Assembly: GCA_002409595.1 (NCBI GenBank)
Contig: DHNQ01000010.1
Span: 200,450 to 264,449, forward strand
From: Dysgonomonas sp. UBA5412
GTDB lineage: Bacteria; Bacteroidota; Bacteroidia; Bacteroidales; Dysgonomonadaceae
DNA length: 64,000 nucleotides
Direction of reading: 5' to 3'
Shown here: positions 1-8,655 of the stretch, piece by piece
How positions within the stretch are numbered: position 1 is the first letter of the stretch
Layout: each line of letters begins with the position of its first letter
Made by a program: the position numbers and the translations under genes
The notes under the pieces: generated by a model
Told to the model about the DNA's origin: nothing
The model's input: only the letters and a program-made list of their open reading frames with translations
The model's database searches: none

Positions 1-279
1 TAAAAATAAACTATCGTTTTCTAAACTATAAACAGCTTGATAACCTCGCCAACAGTTTGTAGGGGTATTCTCATAACCAAAACCATCACGAAAACTAAAT
101 CCAAACAAACTATTATTATCTGTAGGTTGCTTAATTGACTGCAAATAATCTTCCAAAATTAATTTATAAAGTGGTATAGTGTCTTTACCTACAATTAAAT
201 AATCGGGAGCTTGCGGGCTTGCTTTTAAAGTTACGATAGATGATAGCAGTAAAAATATAATTATAAAGTTTTGTCTCAT
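1..279 (-). CDS. Hypothetical secreted protein (partial, C-terminus off the window)
   Basis: The frame opens at an ATG at 277-279 and stays open to the first base of the window, giving 93 residues. It begins with MRQNFIIIFLLLSSIVTLKA, a clear signal peptide, so the product is exported to the periplasm or outer membrane. After it comes APDYLIVGKDTIPLYKLILE, a short region of the type seen at the start of many Bacteroidetes secreted proteins of unknown function. I do not recognise the family. The rest of the gene lies to the left of the window. Confidence 0.75.
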   Translation of the reverse strand, partial: MRQNFIIIFLLLSSIVTLKASPQAPDYLIVGKDTIPLYKLILEDYLQSIKQPTDNNSLFGFSFRDGFGYENTPTNCWRGYQAVYSLENDSLFL

Positions 280-413
280 ATAATTTTCGCTTTAATTTCT
301 AATAGAGCTCTATTATGTTAGTATTAAATTTAAAATAGGCATAACTAATTAATGGGCATTTAATTGTAAATATAGTTCAATTAATTTTATGAATAAATTT
401 GAGATAAAACAAA

Positions 414-439
414 AAAGGATTGCAAAATAGCAATCCTTT
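414..439 (-). terminator. Rho-independent terminator of the initiator tRNA
   Basis: A perfect 10-bp stem (AAAGGATTGC and its complement, 6-nt loop) is followed on the minus strand by a run of six T (408-413). It lies 8 nt past the 3' end of the tRNA and ends its transcript. Confidence 0.85.
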
Positions 440-447
440 CAGTTTAG

Positions 448-519
448 TTGCGGAGACCGGATTCGAACCGATGACCTCCAGGTTATGAGCCTGGCGAGCT
501 ACCTCTGCTCCACCCCGCG
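448..519 (-). tRNA. tRNA-fMet (CAT), initiator
   Basis: A full cloverleaf folds from 519 down to 448, with anticodon CAT in the loop CTCATAA. Position 1 is C and position 72 is A, so the first acceptor pair is the unpaired C-A typical of bacterial initiators. The D stem has a purine 11-pyrimidine 24 pair (A-T), also an initiator mark. The anticodon stem ends A-G-G / C-C-T rather than the usual three G-C pairs, a small departure from the consensus. No CCA is encoded. Confidence 0.92.
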
Positions 520-531
520 ATATTGTGAGTG

Positions 532-563
532 CAAAAGTATGGAATAAAGTATTACCCTCCAAA
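532..563 (-). promoter_or_regulatory. Promoter of the initiator tRNA
   Basis: Read on the minus strand, the site is TTTG (560-563), a 20-nt spacer, then TACTTTTG (532-539), matching the Bacteroidetes consensus TTTG-N19-21-TAnnTTTG. It lies 12 nt before the mature tRNA 5' end. Confidence 0.8.
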
Positions 564-643
564 TAAAAATGGATGTATTTTTTGAAAAACTTTTGCTTGT
601 GAGATTAAGTTGTCTATAATGAGCATGTTGCTAATATTATTTT

Positions 644-2158
644 TTACCATGTATAAGTCAACCCAAATCGGATCATCTGGTTATAATTGAAATATCCCCA
701 AGTATCATCATTGTTTTTATTAGCAAATGGCACTCCATCATCATATTTCAGATATAAATAAATGGTTGTAGAAAAATAGCTGTTTAGAGCAAAATCTAAC
801 GAACTTTCCCATTCCAGATATACCTTTTCATAATTGGTGAAATATTTGGCACGAGAGCTAAACTTTGTATATCTGTTATGCGAATATGTTAAGTTTACAT
901 TGAATGTAGAACCGAATTCTGTATTACTTTTCTTTCCCTCATCAATACCAAACTGGGTTACAGATACACTATCGTCTCTTACATACTTATAGTTAACAGA
1001 TAATACTGATAAATCCGCTGATAAATTGAATTTGCGATACTTATTCTTTTTAGAGATGTTCTCAGTGGCATAACGCATACCGACCCCGATGTTAGCCTCT
1101 AATGGTGATAAAAATGATCGTTGTTTAACCCTTACAGCATCGTTTGTCAGTTTCTGGAATACCGGGGTCTTCAATTCCATATTTGTAGAATATGACCACT
1201 TGTTAAACGCCTTGATACCAAAGTTGCTATAAGTCCTTATATAATCTTCTATTATATTTACTTTGTCTTTATTCTTATTCTCATCCTTGTCTTTATCTTC
1301 TAAAGAGGTAATTTGTTTCAGTTGCAGACGCCATTCTAAGAGGTTATTAAACTCGATTTTACCCTTTTTGTAATTGAAGTTAAATTTCTGATTACTAAAT
1401 AAATCGAAGTTATTGTCACTGCCCCATTTTTTTGAATAAGTATTATATGTCAACTGCAATCTATGCTCTCCATTCTTGAGCCAATAGACTGGTTTAATTC
1501 TGATTTTTTCAATTTCAGGAGTCGTTATCCCTATAGCATCATCTGTAGATAGAAGCTCTTGGAATGGATTCTTCGGCTCTACAACTCTTTCATCTATTAC
1601 CGGAACTCCCTTAAAGGTAAGAGCATTCAGTTTTATTTTCTGAGGATTGTTCATATAATACTCCTTTCTCATATTTTCTATATCTTCCACACGTTTCAGC
1701 TCAGGAGCGAAAGTACTATCAGGAGATATAAGATGAAAAGGCTTGATTTCATCATCAGAATCACCTTTCGATCTAAAATCAAGATCAGGAGGCAAGATCT
1801 TACCATTAAAAACAACCGGTAAAAGAGCCGGTTCGTAGATTACAGTATCTCGAAATGAAATATAATCGGGGAGGGGAGTCCATTCGGACGGAACAATTAA
1901 TAATCCATTGGCATCCCTGATAGGCTGTACATGGCTTTCCTGAATGCGGTTCGCAAATGCAGTATCAATCTTTAATGGTGCTGAGAATCCGATGGTTGTA
2001 TCCTTTACTGACAATTTTTTCAATTTGCCGCTAATGTCTGTTATCTTATTTAACAAACTATCTTTATTTACTTTTACATTATCGGAATCTTGGGCATTTA
2101 GCGAAGCAAATGCAAACAGTGTTATTATTAGGCTAGCACAGAATTTATTCACTTTCAT
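644..2158 (-). CDS. DUF3078-like outer-membrane-associated protein
   Basis: 504 residues starting with a signal peptide (MKVNKFCASLIITLFAFASLNAQ, cut after NAQ). The N-terminal third is an unstructured periplasmic-type segment. From about residue 225 the sequence has alternating aromatic beta strands such as YWLKNGEHRLQLTYNTYSKK and FNNLLEWRLQL, the pattern of DUF3078 proteins in Bacteroidetes. It ends in an aromatic strand (RFGLTYTW), as outer-membrane barrels do. A lysine/aspartate repeat (DKDKDENKNKDK) interrupts the barrel-like part near residue 290 and is probably a loop. The molecular role of the family is unknown. The assignment rests on pattern memory, so the family name is less sure than the beta-barrel character. 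Confidence 0.7.
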   Translation of the reverse strand: MKVNKFCASLIITLFAFASLNAQDSDNVKVNKDSLLNKITDISGKLKKLSVKDTTIGFSAPLKIDTAFANRIQESHVQPIRDANGLLIVPSEWTPLPDYISFRDTVIYEPALLPVVFNGKILPPDLDFRSKGDSDDEIKPFHLISPDSTFAPELKRVEDIENMRKEYYMNNPQKIKLNALTFKGVPVIDERVVEPKNPFQELLSTDDAIGITTPEIEKIRIKPVYWLKNGEHRLQLTYNTYSKKWGSDNNFDLFSNQKFNFNYKKGKIEFNNLLEWRLQLKQITSLEDKDKDENKNKDKVNIIEDYIRTYSNFGIKAFNKWSYSTNMELKTPVFQKLTNDAVRVKQRSFLSPLEANIGVGMRYATENISKKNKYRKFNLSADLSVLSVNYKYVRDDSVSVTQFGIDEGKKSNTEFGSTFNVNLTYSHNRYTKFSSRAKYFTNYEKVYLEWESSLDFALNSYFSTTIYLYLKYDDGVPFANKNNDDTWGYFNYNQMIRFGLTYTW

Positions 2159-2317
2159 CTCACTTATCTTTTTTCGATAAAGAATTTTTGATGTCTTGTT
2201 TTAAAAAAACAAAATTAGCAATTAAATCCTAAATTTCATTTTAATTTATATTAAATACAATAACCTTTGCGAAGGATAGATAAACATATTTAAAGAATAT
2301 AGTGCTAATTCGACCTA

Positions 2318-2352
2318 TTTGTATTCAAATTGATTATTTTCTCGTATTTTTG
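2318..2352 (+). promoter_or_regulatory. Probable promoter of aroC; rest of the 2159-2464 gap holds nothing else clear
   Basis: TATTTTTG (2345-2352) matches TAnnTTTG exactly, and TTTG lies at 2318-2321 with a 23-nt spacer, slightly longer than ideal. The leader to the aroC ATG would be about 105 nt. On the minus strand CAAAATTA at 2210-2217 is a -7 like match for the divergent gene ending at 644, but it has no good -33 box. Confidence 0.45.
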
Positions 2353-2464
2353 TAAAATATGGGTTTGTTTTAATACATAATGAAGACCTATATTTTTTGT
2401 AAACAGATGTTGTTTCAGGCTTTCAATACAAATAAGCTTCGGCTTTTAATTCTCTAAAAGATAA

Positions 2465-3541
2465 ATGAATACATTCGGTAATATTTTTAGACTTACATCT
2501 TATGGCGAATCACATGGTGCGGCTATAGGAGGAGTAATAGATGGCTGCCCTGCGGGAATAGAAGTCGATATGGATTTTATACAAAGTGAACTTAATCGTC
2601 GTCGTCCCGGACAATCCAAAATCACAACACCGCGTAAGGAAGCAGATGAAGTCGAGTTTCTATCCGGCATATATGATGGCAAGACTACCGGAACACCTAT
2701 TGGCTTTATTATTCGCAACAATAATCAACATTCTTCTGATTACGACAATCTGAAAGATATATATCGTCCGTCTCATGCCGATTATACATACTCTCAAAAA
2801 TATGGTATTCGCGATCATAGAGGAGGAGGACGTTCTTCCGCTCGCGAAACGATAGCTCGTTGTGTAGGTGGAGCTTTGGCTAAATTAGCATTGAAAAAAC
2901 TGAATATTAAGATAACAGCATATACTTCTCAGGTGGGAGAAATAAAGTTGGAAAAACTTTATAACGAGTATGATTTGTCAGAGATAGAATCGACTCCGGT
3001 TCGTTGTCCCGATCTGCAAAAGGCATCTGAAATGATTTCACTCATAGAAGAAGTTAAGTCGAAAGGAGATACAATAGGCGGAGTTATTACTTGTGTAATC
3101 AAGGGAACGCCAGCCGGCTTGGGAGAGCCTGTTTTTGGAAAGCTCCATGCAGCATTAGGCAGCGCTATGCTTGGAATAAATGCTGTGAAGGGGTTCGAAT
3201 ACGGCGATGGCTTCGACGTTGCCCATCGGGGATCGGAAGTGAACGACGTATTTTATAACAATAATGGAACAATAAGCACTCAGACGAATCATTCGGGAGG
3301 TATACAAGGCGGTATATCCAATGGTCAGGATATTTACTTCCGTGTCGCATTTAAACCCGTGGCTACAATTTTAATGCAGCAGGAAACGGTAAATAAAGAT
3401 GGAGAACATGCTGATTTGAAAGCCAGAGGTCGTCACGATGCCTGTGTTTTACCGCGTGCGGTACCTATTGTTGAGGCTATGGCTGCAATGACAATCCTTG
3501 ATTATTATTTACTTAGTAAAATGAATAAATCTTTTTTATAA
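2465..3541 (+). CDS. aroC: Chorismate synthase
   Basis: 358 residues, the normal length for the family. It catalyses the last step of the shikimate pathway, 5-enolpyruvylshikimate-3-phosphate to chorismate, using reduced FMN, in the cytoplasm. The N-terminus MNTFGNIFRLTSYGESHGAA carries the first family signature (GESHG). HRGGGRSSARETIARCVGGA, near residue 120, is the second. The basic RRRPGQS stretch (about 46-52) and the C-terminal RHDACVLPRAVPIVEAM complete the conserved set. The gene stands alone, with no other shikimate gene next to it. Confidence 0.97.
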   Translation: MNTFGNIFRLTSYGESHGAAIGGVIDGCPAGIEVDMDFIQSELNRRRPGQSKITTPRKEADEVEFLSGIYDGKTTGTPIGFIIRNNNQHSSDYDNLKDIYRPSHADYTYSQKYGIRDHRGGGRSSARETIARCVGGALAKLALKKLNIKITAYTSQVGEIKLEKLYNEYDLSEIESTPVRCPDLQKASEMISLIEEVKSKGDTIGGVITCVIKGTPAGLGEPVFGKLHAALGSAMLGINAVKGFEYGDGFDVAHRGSEVNDVFYNNNGTISTQTNHSGGIQGGISNGQDIYFRVAFKPVATILMQQETVNKDGEHADLKARGRHDACVLPRAVPIVEAMAAMTILDYYLLSKMNKSFL

Positions 3542-3571
3542 TACTTGATCTTTGTTTGTATTTTGGACAAT

Positions 3572-3602
3572 TTTGTAAAGAAGAATAAATTTTATACTTT
3601 TG
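3572..3602 (+). promoter_or_regulatory. Strong Bacteroidetes-type promoter for the small RNA
   Basis: TTTG (3572-3575), a spacer of exactly 19 nt, then TACTTTTG (3595-3602): a full match to the sigma-ABfr consensus. The expected start point is about 3608-3610. Confidence 0.75.
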
Positions 3603-3607
3603 CATTA

Positions 3608-3690
3608 CCAATCCGTATATAATATTTTTAATATCATATACGAACGATAAAACAAATGGAGGGGGTATCCGCATAGGATGCCCCCTTTTT
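3608..3690 (+). ncRNA. Candidate small RNA or leader attenuator, about 80 nt
   Basis: A perfect promoter is followed within 90 nt by two hairpins and no coding gene. The first hairpin (3614-3642) has 7 bp, one A-C mismatch, 5 more bp and a 3-nt loop. The second (3661-3685) is a 10-bp G/C-rich stem ending in T5, a strong terminator. This promoter-stem-terminator layout is that of a free small RNA. It could also act as an attenuated leader of the permease gene that starts 54 nt further on, since no other promoter is visible for that gene. The family is unknown to me. Confidence 0.55.
3661..3690 (+). terminator. Rho-independent terminator
   Basis: GGGGGTATCC pairs with GGATGCCCCC across a 5-nt loop, with one G-T pair, followed by TTTTT. 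It ends the small RNA and possibly read-through from aroC. Confidence 0.85.
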
Positions 3691-3743
3691 GCGTGCTTTT
3701 TTGTGAATTAAATGTAATGTATAACGATAAAAGAACTTGAACT

Positions 3744-4655
3744 ATGAATGAAAAAATAAAAGGTGGATTTTTGGTATTTATTGGAGCTATTAGCTTTGGT
3801 TTAGTCTCAACTATTGTAAAGATAGCATATTCTAGCGGCTATACTCTAGGCGAGATTACAGGAACACAAACCTTTTTGGGCATGGTTATTTTGTGGCTGT
3901 TATATTTAATTTCTTTATCGTTTAAAAAACGAGAAAAAACAACAGATACGGTATCTCCTGAATCTAAAACCCGTTGGTGGAAAATTGTTTTAGCCGGAAC
4001 TTTTGTAGGACTAGTCGGCATCTTTTATTATCAATGCGTTCAATTATTACCGGCATCGGTAGCTATTATTCTGTTGATGCAATATTTGTGGATAAGTATG
4101 TTGATAGAAGTAATAGTATTTAAGAAAAAGCCTAGCCGAAAACAATTGTTGTTGCTCGGAGTGGTGTTATTGGGAACATTTTTGGCCGGAGGCATATTCA
4201 GTGAAGAGATAATTATCAATCTGAAAGGAATTATTTTTGGTTTGTTGGCAGCCTTGTGTTATGCTATATTTTTAATGACAAGTGGACGTATAGGTAATGA
4301 TTTGCCCGTGCTGAAAAAGAGTGCTTTAATGATTATCGGTGCATGTCTGATTACATGTATTATCTTTCCTCCGATGTTTCTCTTCGATGGAAGGTTAGGA
4401 CTTGAGTTGATTTACGTAGGCTTGAGTATTTCCCTTTTGGGAACAGTTGTACCTCCTCTTCTTTTTTCGATTGGGATTCCGCGAGTAGGTGTTTCTATCG
4501 GAGCGATACTTAGTGCTACCGAACTTCCGGTAGCAACTCTATCGTCAGCTTTTATATTGCATGAATCTGTCGATATTATACGCTGGATTGGAGTTATTCT
4601 CATACTGTTTGCCATTGTAGCTACAAATATTACAACAAGCAAAGAGAAGGAGTAA
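3744..4655 (+). CDS. DMT-superfamily EamA transporter
   Basis: 303 residues with about ten hydrophobic segments and two EamA repeats, each of about five helices (residues 5-150 and 155-297). This is the normal size and layout of drug/metabolite transporters in the inner membrane. The substrate cannot be read from sequence; relatives export amino acids, nucleobases or other metabolites. The second repeat contains the usual late glycine/proline-rich helix (GIPRVGVSIGAILSATELPV) and ends in SKEKE. It follows the small-RNA terminator closely and may be controlled by it. A bidirectional terminator lies 28 nt after the stop. Confidence 0.9.
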   Translation: MNEKIKGGFLVFIGAISFGLVSTIVKIAYSSGYTLGEITGTQTFLGMVILWLLYLISLSFKKREKTTDTVSPESKTRWWKIVLAGTFVGLVGIFYYQCVQLLPASVAIILLMQYLWISMLIEVIVFKKKPSRKQLLLLGVVLLGTFLAGGIFSEEIIINLKGIIFGLLAALCYAIFLMTSGRIGNDLPVLKKSALMIIGACLITCIIFPPMFLFDGRLGLELIYVGLSISLLGTVVPPLLFSIGIPRVGVSIGAILSATELPVATLSSAFILHESVDIIRWIGVILILFAIVATNITTSKEKE

Positions 4656-4683
4656 ATGAGCCTAAAAAGGATTAAGTAACAAC

Positions 4684-4711
4684 AAAAGGCTGCCCATGCG
4701 GACAGCCTTTT
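4684..4711. terminator. Bidirectional terminator between convergent genes
   Basis: AAAAGGCTG and CAGCCTTTT form a 9-bp stem extended by a CC/GG pair near the loop. There are A and T runs on both sides, so it can serve both the permease (plus) and the peptidase (minus). Confidence 0.8.
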
Positions 4712-4734
4712 ATCGTTATATTAGCTATTGTGAT

Positions 4735-6855
4735 TTATTTTACAATATTCAATTCTTCTATCAGTCGAGGACATTTCATAACCTTGTCCATAATATACAA
4801 CACATAGCGTATATCTACGCTGATAGTGCGTTGTACTTCAGGTTCGAATACGATATCTCCACTCAAAGCTTCCCAGTTGCCATCGAAAGCCAGCCCGATA
4901 AGATGTGCTTTACCGTCGAATACCGGACTACCTGAGTTTCCTCCGGTAATATCATTGTTCGATAAGAAGTTCACATGCATTTTGCCATCAGTATCGGCAT
5001 ATTGACCGAAATCACCACCTTTCAGATCGTTAAGGATATATTGTTGTACAGCAAATTCCGGATCGTTCGGATTTTGTTTCTCCAATACACCTTTCGATGT
5101 AGAATAGTAATCATATTCTACTGCATCGGCCGGTTTGTATCCACCTATCGATCCGTAGCTAAGACGCTGAGTAAAATTGGCATCAGGCGAGAATACTTTG
5201 TTGGGTTCCATTTCCATTAGTCCTGCCATAAACAAACGCTCACCCTTGCTGATAAGAGGATAGTATGGTTTTGTTTCTTTTTGCAATAAAAGAAGACAAG
5301 GCTCTAATGATTTGGCTAACTCTATTGCAGGATCTTTTTCTATATCTTTAGCCTTTCCGTTTGTGATGAGAGAAACCAAATCGTCTAAATTTGTAAATTT
5401 CGTGTTTTTGTAGAACCAGTCTGCATATTTATTATAGTCACCTTTGAACTTTTTATTTATGGTTTCATATATAGACGGCAAATATTGCGCAGGAACGCGT
5501 TCGGCATATAGTTTTAATAAAACCGGCATAACTTCACGATCTAAAGATGGTTCGTAATCTTTATATACATTTGTCATACGAGCTTTAAGTTCGTCAGCCT
5601 TATCTGCATTTTCCATTCTGTTTACAAACAATGCTGTGTTTGCCATGCGCGTCATTTCGATACCATTGTAGAATGTTTCGAACAGATATGTTTGTATTCT
5701 ACTGGTTTCCATTGTTGAAGTATAACCTTCTTTTAGCATAGACAAAACGTCTCCATATTTAGATGCGTTGTTAGAAGATTTTACCCATTGGTCAAATTGA
5801 GTTTCCAACTGCCCCTTATCTTCTATAACATTTAGTTTGGCAATGGCTTCGTTCATTCCCATTGCATTCTTCCAATAGTTAGAGCTTCCTGCATATTTGT
5901 TTGCATATTTGATGCGTATTGCATCGCTTGCATTCATTGCTTTTCTCCAAATATCTTGTTTTGCACCACGAACTTCGATACGAGGCTTATGTTGAGATTC
6001 TACCATTTGGTTTATTCCCCACGATGACATATAACGTTCTGTGCTGCCTGGATAACCGATAGTCATAGCATAATCTTTATCCTTGAAGCCTTGAATAGAT
6101 ACCGGCACAGAGTATTTAGGTTTGTAAGGTACATTGTCGGGACTGTAATTTGCAGCTTTATTATCTTTATTTGCATATACACGGAATACGGAGAAGTCTC
6201 CTGTATGTCTAGGCCACATCCAATTGTCTGTTTCTCCTCCGAATTTCCCTACCGAAGATGGTGGTGTAAATGCAAGCCTTACGTCTCTGAACACTTCATA
6301 TATTACCAAATAGTATTTGTTGTGAGCGTAGAACGGTACTACTTGAGCACGAGTAAACTCATTTACCTTATTTTTGTCTTCTATTACCTTACATATCGAA
6401 TCTATTTTCTCGTCGCGAGTAGCTTCATCGTCATTCGGTGATATTGATGACAATACTTGATCGGTAACATCTTCTGTCTTCTGAAGGAAAGATACAGTCA
6501 AGCCTTCCGCAGGCAACTCTTCATTGAAAGATTGACTTACAAATCCGTCTTTCAGATAGTCATGTTCTACCGAACTCAACTTTTGAATACTGCCATATCC
6601 ACAGTGGTGGTTAGTGAATATCAATCCTTGTTGTGAAACAGCAACTCCCGTACAGCCTCCTCCAAAAATAACAACAGCGTCTTTTAACGAAGGATTGGTT
6701 TCGCTATAAATACTGTCTGTTGGGAAAGAGAATCCCAGCTCTTTCATGCGGGCAATACTTTGCTTGTTCAACTCTTTTAGCAACCACATTCCCTCATCAG
6801 CCTTTACAAGTAAAGCGGCTAGGAAAAGAGTCGAAAATAAAAATAGTTTTCTCAT
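4735..6855 (-). CDS. S46 family dipeptidyl-peptidase, DPP7 type
   Basis: 706 residues, the usual S46 length, with a signal peptide (MRKLFLFSTLFLAALLVKA). S46 enzymes are periplasmic serine exopeptidases that release N-terminal dipeptides. The triad is visible: His84 in TNHHCGYG, the Asp of GETDNWMWPR, and Ser641 in GGNSGSPV. The residue 18 after the catalytic serine sets specificity in this family: Gly in DPP7 (bulky hydrophobic P1), Arg in DPP11 (acidic P1). Here it is Gly659 in FDGN, so a DPP7-like preference is inferred. Only 31 nt separate it from the flippase gene upstream, and the two are probably cotranscribed. In such bacteria the enzyme feeds dipeptides to amino-acid catabolism. Confidence 0.95.
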   Translation of the reverse strand: MRKLFLFSTLFLAALLVKADEGMWLLKELNKQSIARMKELGFSFPTDSIYSETNPSLKDAVVIFGGGCTGVAVSQQGLIFTNHHCGYGSIQKLSSVEHDYLKDGFVSQSFNEELPAEGLTVSFLQKTEDVTDQVLSSISPNDDEATRDEKIDSICKVIEDKNKVNEFTRAQVVPFYAHNKYYLVIYEVFRDVRLAFTPPSSVGKFGGETDNWMWPRHTGDFSVFRVYANKDNKAANYSPDNVPYKPKYSVPVSIQGFKDKDYAMTIGYPGSTERYMSSWGINQMVESQHKPRIEVRGAKQDIWRKAMNASDAIRIKYANKYAGSSNYWKNAMGMNEAIAKLNVIEDKGQLETQFDQWVKSSNNASKYGDVLSMLKEGYTSTMETSRIQTYLFETFYNGIEMTRMANTALFVNRMENADKADELKARMTNVYKDYEPSLDREVMPVLLKLYAERVPAQYLPSIYETINKKFKGDYNKYADWFYKNTKFTNLDDLVSLITNGKAKDIEKDPAIELAKSLEPCLLLLQKETKPYYPLISKGERLFMAGLMEMEPNKVFSPDANFTQRLSYGSIGGYKPADAVEYDYYSTSKGVLEKQNPNDPEFAVQQYILNDLKGGDFGQYADTDGKMHVNFLSNNDITGGNSGSPVFDGKAHLIGLAFDGNWEALSGDIVFEPEVQRTISVDIRYVLYIMDKVMKCPRLIEELNIVK

Positions 6856-6886
6856 TGGTTTATTGAATTATATATAATTGATGAAA

Positions 6887-8401
6887 TTATTTAGTTTTCT
6901 TTTTCGAAAAAAAACGGTTCAGATACGGAATCTCGGTCAAAGGTAAATCCTTTTTTATAATAATGGCTGTAAATATGACGAGGAATACAGTTCTATATGT
7001 CAATCGCAAAAGCTCATTATCTATTGTCGGATACATTGCCACGGCATAGAATACGATGGCTAAGATGAAATAGAATAAAATGTTTTTTATGTCATATTTG
7101 ATAGGATAATATTTTTGCCCGATGATATAAGATATAATGACTAGAATAAGATTACATACAAATGTAGCCCATGCACTTGCCACATATCCGTATATGGGAA
7201 CCAGCACAATATTCATTACTACTTGTATGAGACATCCTAAGATGGAGAAATATGCACCATATTTAGTCTTGTCAGTTAACTTATACCATACTGACAGATT
7301 GAAATACACTCCGAATAAGATTTCTCCCATCATAGCAATAGGGACAATGAAAATGCCAACAGTATAATTTTCGCTGATAATGTGCTTTATAATATCTATA
7401 TAAAACATAACTCCCAGAAATACGAGAAGGGCAAATATTATAAAGTATTTCATTGCATCGGCATACGGTTTCGTATTGCCGTCTTCCTTGTTTTTACTGA
7501 AGAAGAACGGTTCATAAGCATAGCGAAATGCTTGCGTAAACATTGTAATAATAACTGTAATCTTTATACAAGCCGAATAAATGCCTAATTGGCTGAATGC
7601 TTCTTCTTTGTTGTCGAATATAAATGGATATGTCAACTGTGCTACAGCCTGATTGATAACTCCTGCCAGGCCTAATATCAGGAGAGGAAATGAATATTTA
7701 AGTATTCGTTTCAGCAAATTTATATCAAACTGAAACCGAAGATGCTTCATCGTATTAGGTATAAGCAGCAGTAATACTATAAGAGTCGAAATCAGATTAG
7801 CAAGAAATATATAGCCAATGCCAATGCTCTGATGATAAAACGGGTTCAATATAAAGTCAGGATAATTCTTGCTTAACCATGGACATATAACAAGAAACAG
7901 CACTGTGAATAATATATTAGAAAAAATGAAAACCAGCTTAAGTGCTGCAAAGCGCAATGGTCTTTTTTGATATCTTAAGTATGCGAATGGGATTACCATG
8001 AAGGCATCGAGAGCCACTACGATAGACATCATTGTGATGTGTTCTTTATGTTCCGTATATTGCATCCATTCCGAGATGGGGTTGATGAATGAAAAGCATA
8101 GTAATATGAACAAAAGTGAGGTTGCGCCTAACGAAATAAGAGAAGTAGAGTAGACCCTAAGTGGATTTTCATCCTGCTTGTTCATAAAACGAAAAAAACC
8201 CGTTTCCATTCCATAGGTGAGTAGTACAAAAAATAGAGCAGTGAAACCTTGTATATAATTTACTTGCCCATATTCGGCAGGATTTGTAAAAATATATACA
8301 TGTAGTGGTACTAAACAATAATTGAGAAGGCGACCTACGATACTGCTCAGCCCATAAATAGCAGTGTCTTTAGCCAACGACTTCATTCCGCTTCCAGCCA
8401 T
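6887..8401 (-). CDS. Polysaccharide flippase (MATE/MOP superfamily)
   Basis: 504 residues with 12 to 14 hydrophobic helices along the whole length and a lysine-rich end (FFSKKKTK). The start MAGSGMKSLAKDTAIYGLSS matches the entry motif of Wzx-like oligosaccharide flippases, in which a short cytoplasmic helix precedes helix 1. Such proteins move lipid-linked glycan units across the inner membrane. There are no glycosyltransferase genes beside it, so the glycan is unknown. A -7 like box (CAAAAATA at 8420-8427 as seen on the plus strand) lies just upstream, but its -33 partner is weak. Confidence 0.88.
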   Translation of the reverse strand: MAGSGMKSLAKDTAIYGLSSIVGRLLNYCLVPLHVYIFTNPAEYGQVNYIQGFTALFFVLLTYGMETGFFRFMNKQDENPLRVYSTSLISLGATSLLFILLCFSFINPISEWMQYTEHKEHITMMSIVVALDAFMVIPFAYLRYQKRPLRFAALKLVFIFSNILFTVLFLVICPWLSKNYPDFILNPFYHQSIGIGYIFLANLISTLIVLLLLIPNTMKHLRFQFDINLLKRILKYSFPLLILGLAGVINQAVAQLTYPFIFDNKEEAFSQLGIYSACIKITVIITMFTQAFRYAYEPFFFSKNKEDGNTKPYADAMKYFIIFALLVFLGVMFYIDIIKHIISENYTVGIFIVPIAMMGEILFGVYFNLSVWYKLTDKTKYGAYFSILGCLIQVVMNIVLVPIYGYVASAWATFVCNLILVIISYIIGQKYYPIKYDIKNILFYFILAIVFYAVAMYPTIDNELLRLTYRTVFLVIFTAIIIKKDLPLTEIPYLNRFFSKKKTK

Positions 8402-8621
8402 ATAAGAAAAATTTAGCTACAAAAATAGTAAAATTAGTTAGGAGTTTGAGTCCCTTTATATTGTTAGTTTTACTAGTATTGATGTCTTTTGTAGATATAC
8501 TATATTCAAGTTCCCTACTACCATTAGTTTTTTCTTATATTATCTAATAGTTGTTCCGTTAATAGCTGACTGTGCAATTATAAAAAACAGGTGTAGATAA
8601 TAAATTTTCCATATTTAAAGC

Positions 8622-8629
8622 TAACTTTG
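8622..8629 (+). promoter_or_regulatory. Possible -7 element for the acyl-CoA synthetase
   Basis: TAACTTTG fits TAnnTTTG and would place the start about 20 nt before the ATG at 8656. No TTG is seen at the right distance upstream, so it is only a partial match. Confidence 0.4.
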
Positions 8630-8655
8630 TAGTCGTAAATCAAAAAGATTCTTCC

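Noticed and set aside
377..562. Open frame across the initiator tRNA
   Set aside because: It is made by the tRNA, its terminator and its promoter read as codons.
3656..3676. Micro-frame MEGVSA in the small RNA as an attenuator leader peptide
   Set aside because: Six codons with no run of a regulating amino acid; the start codon is partly in the terminator stem.
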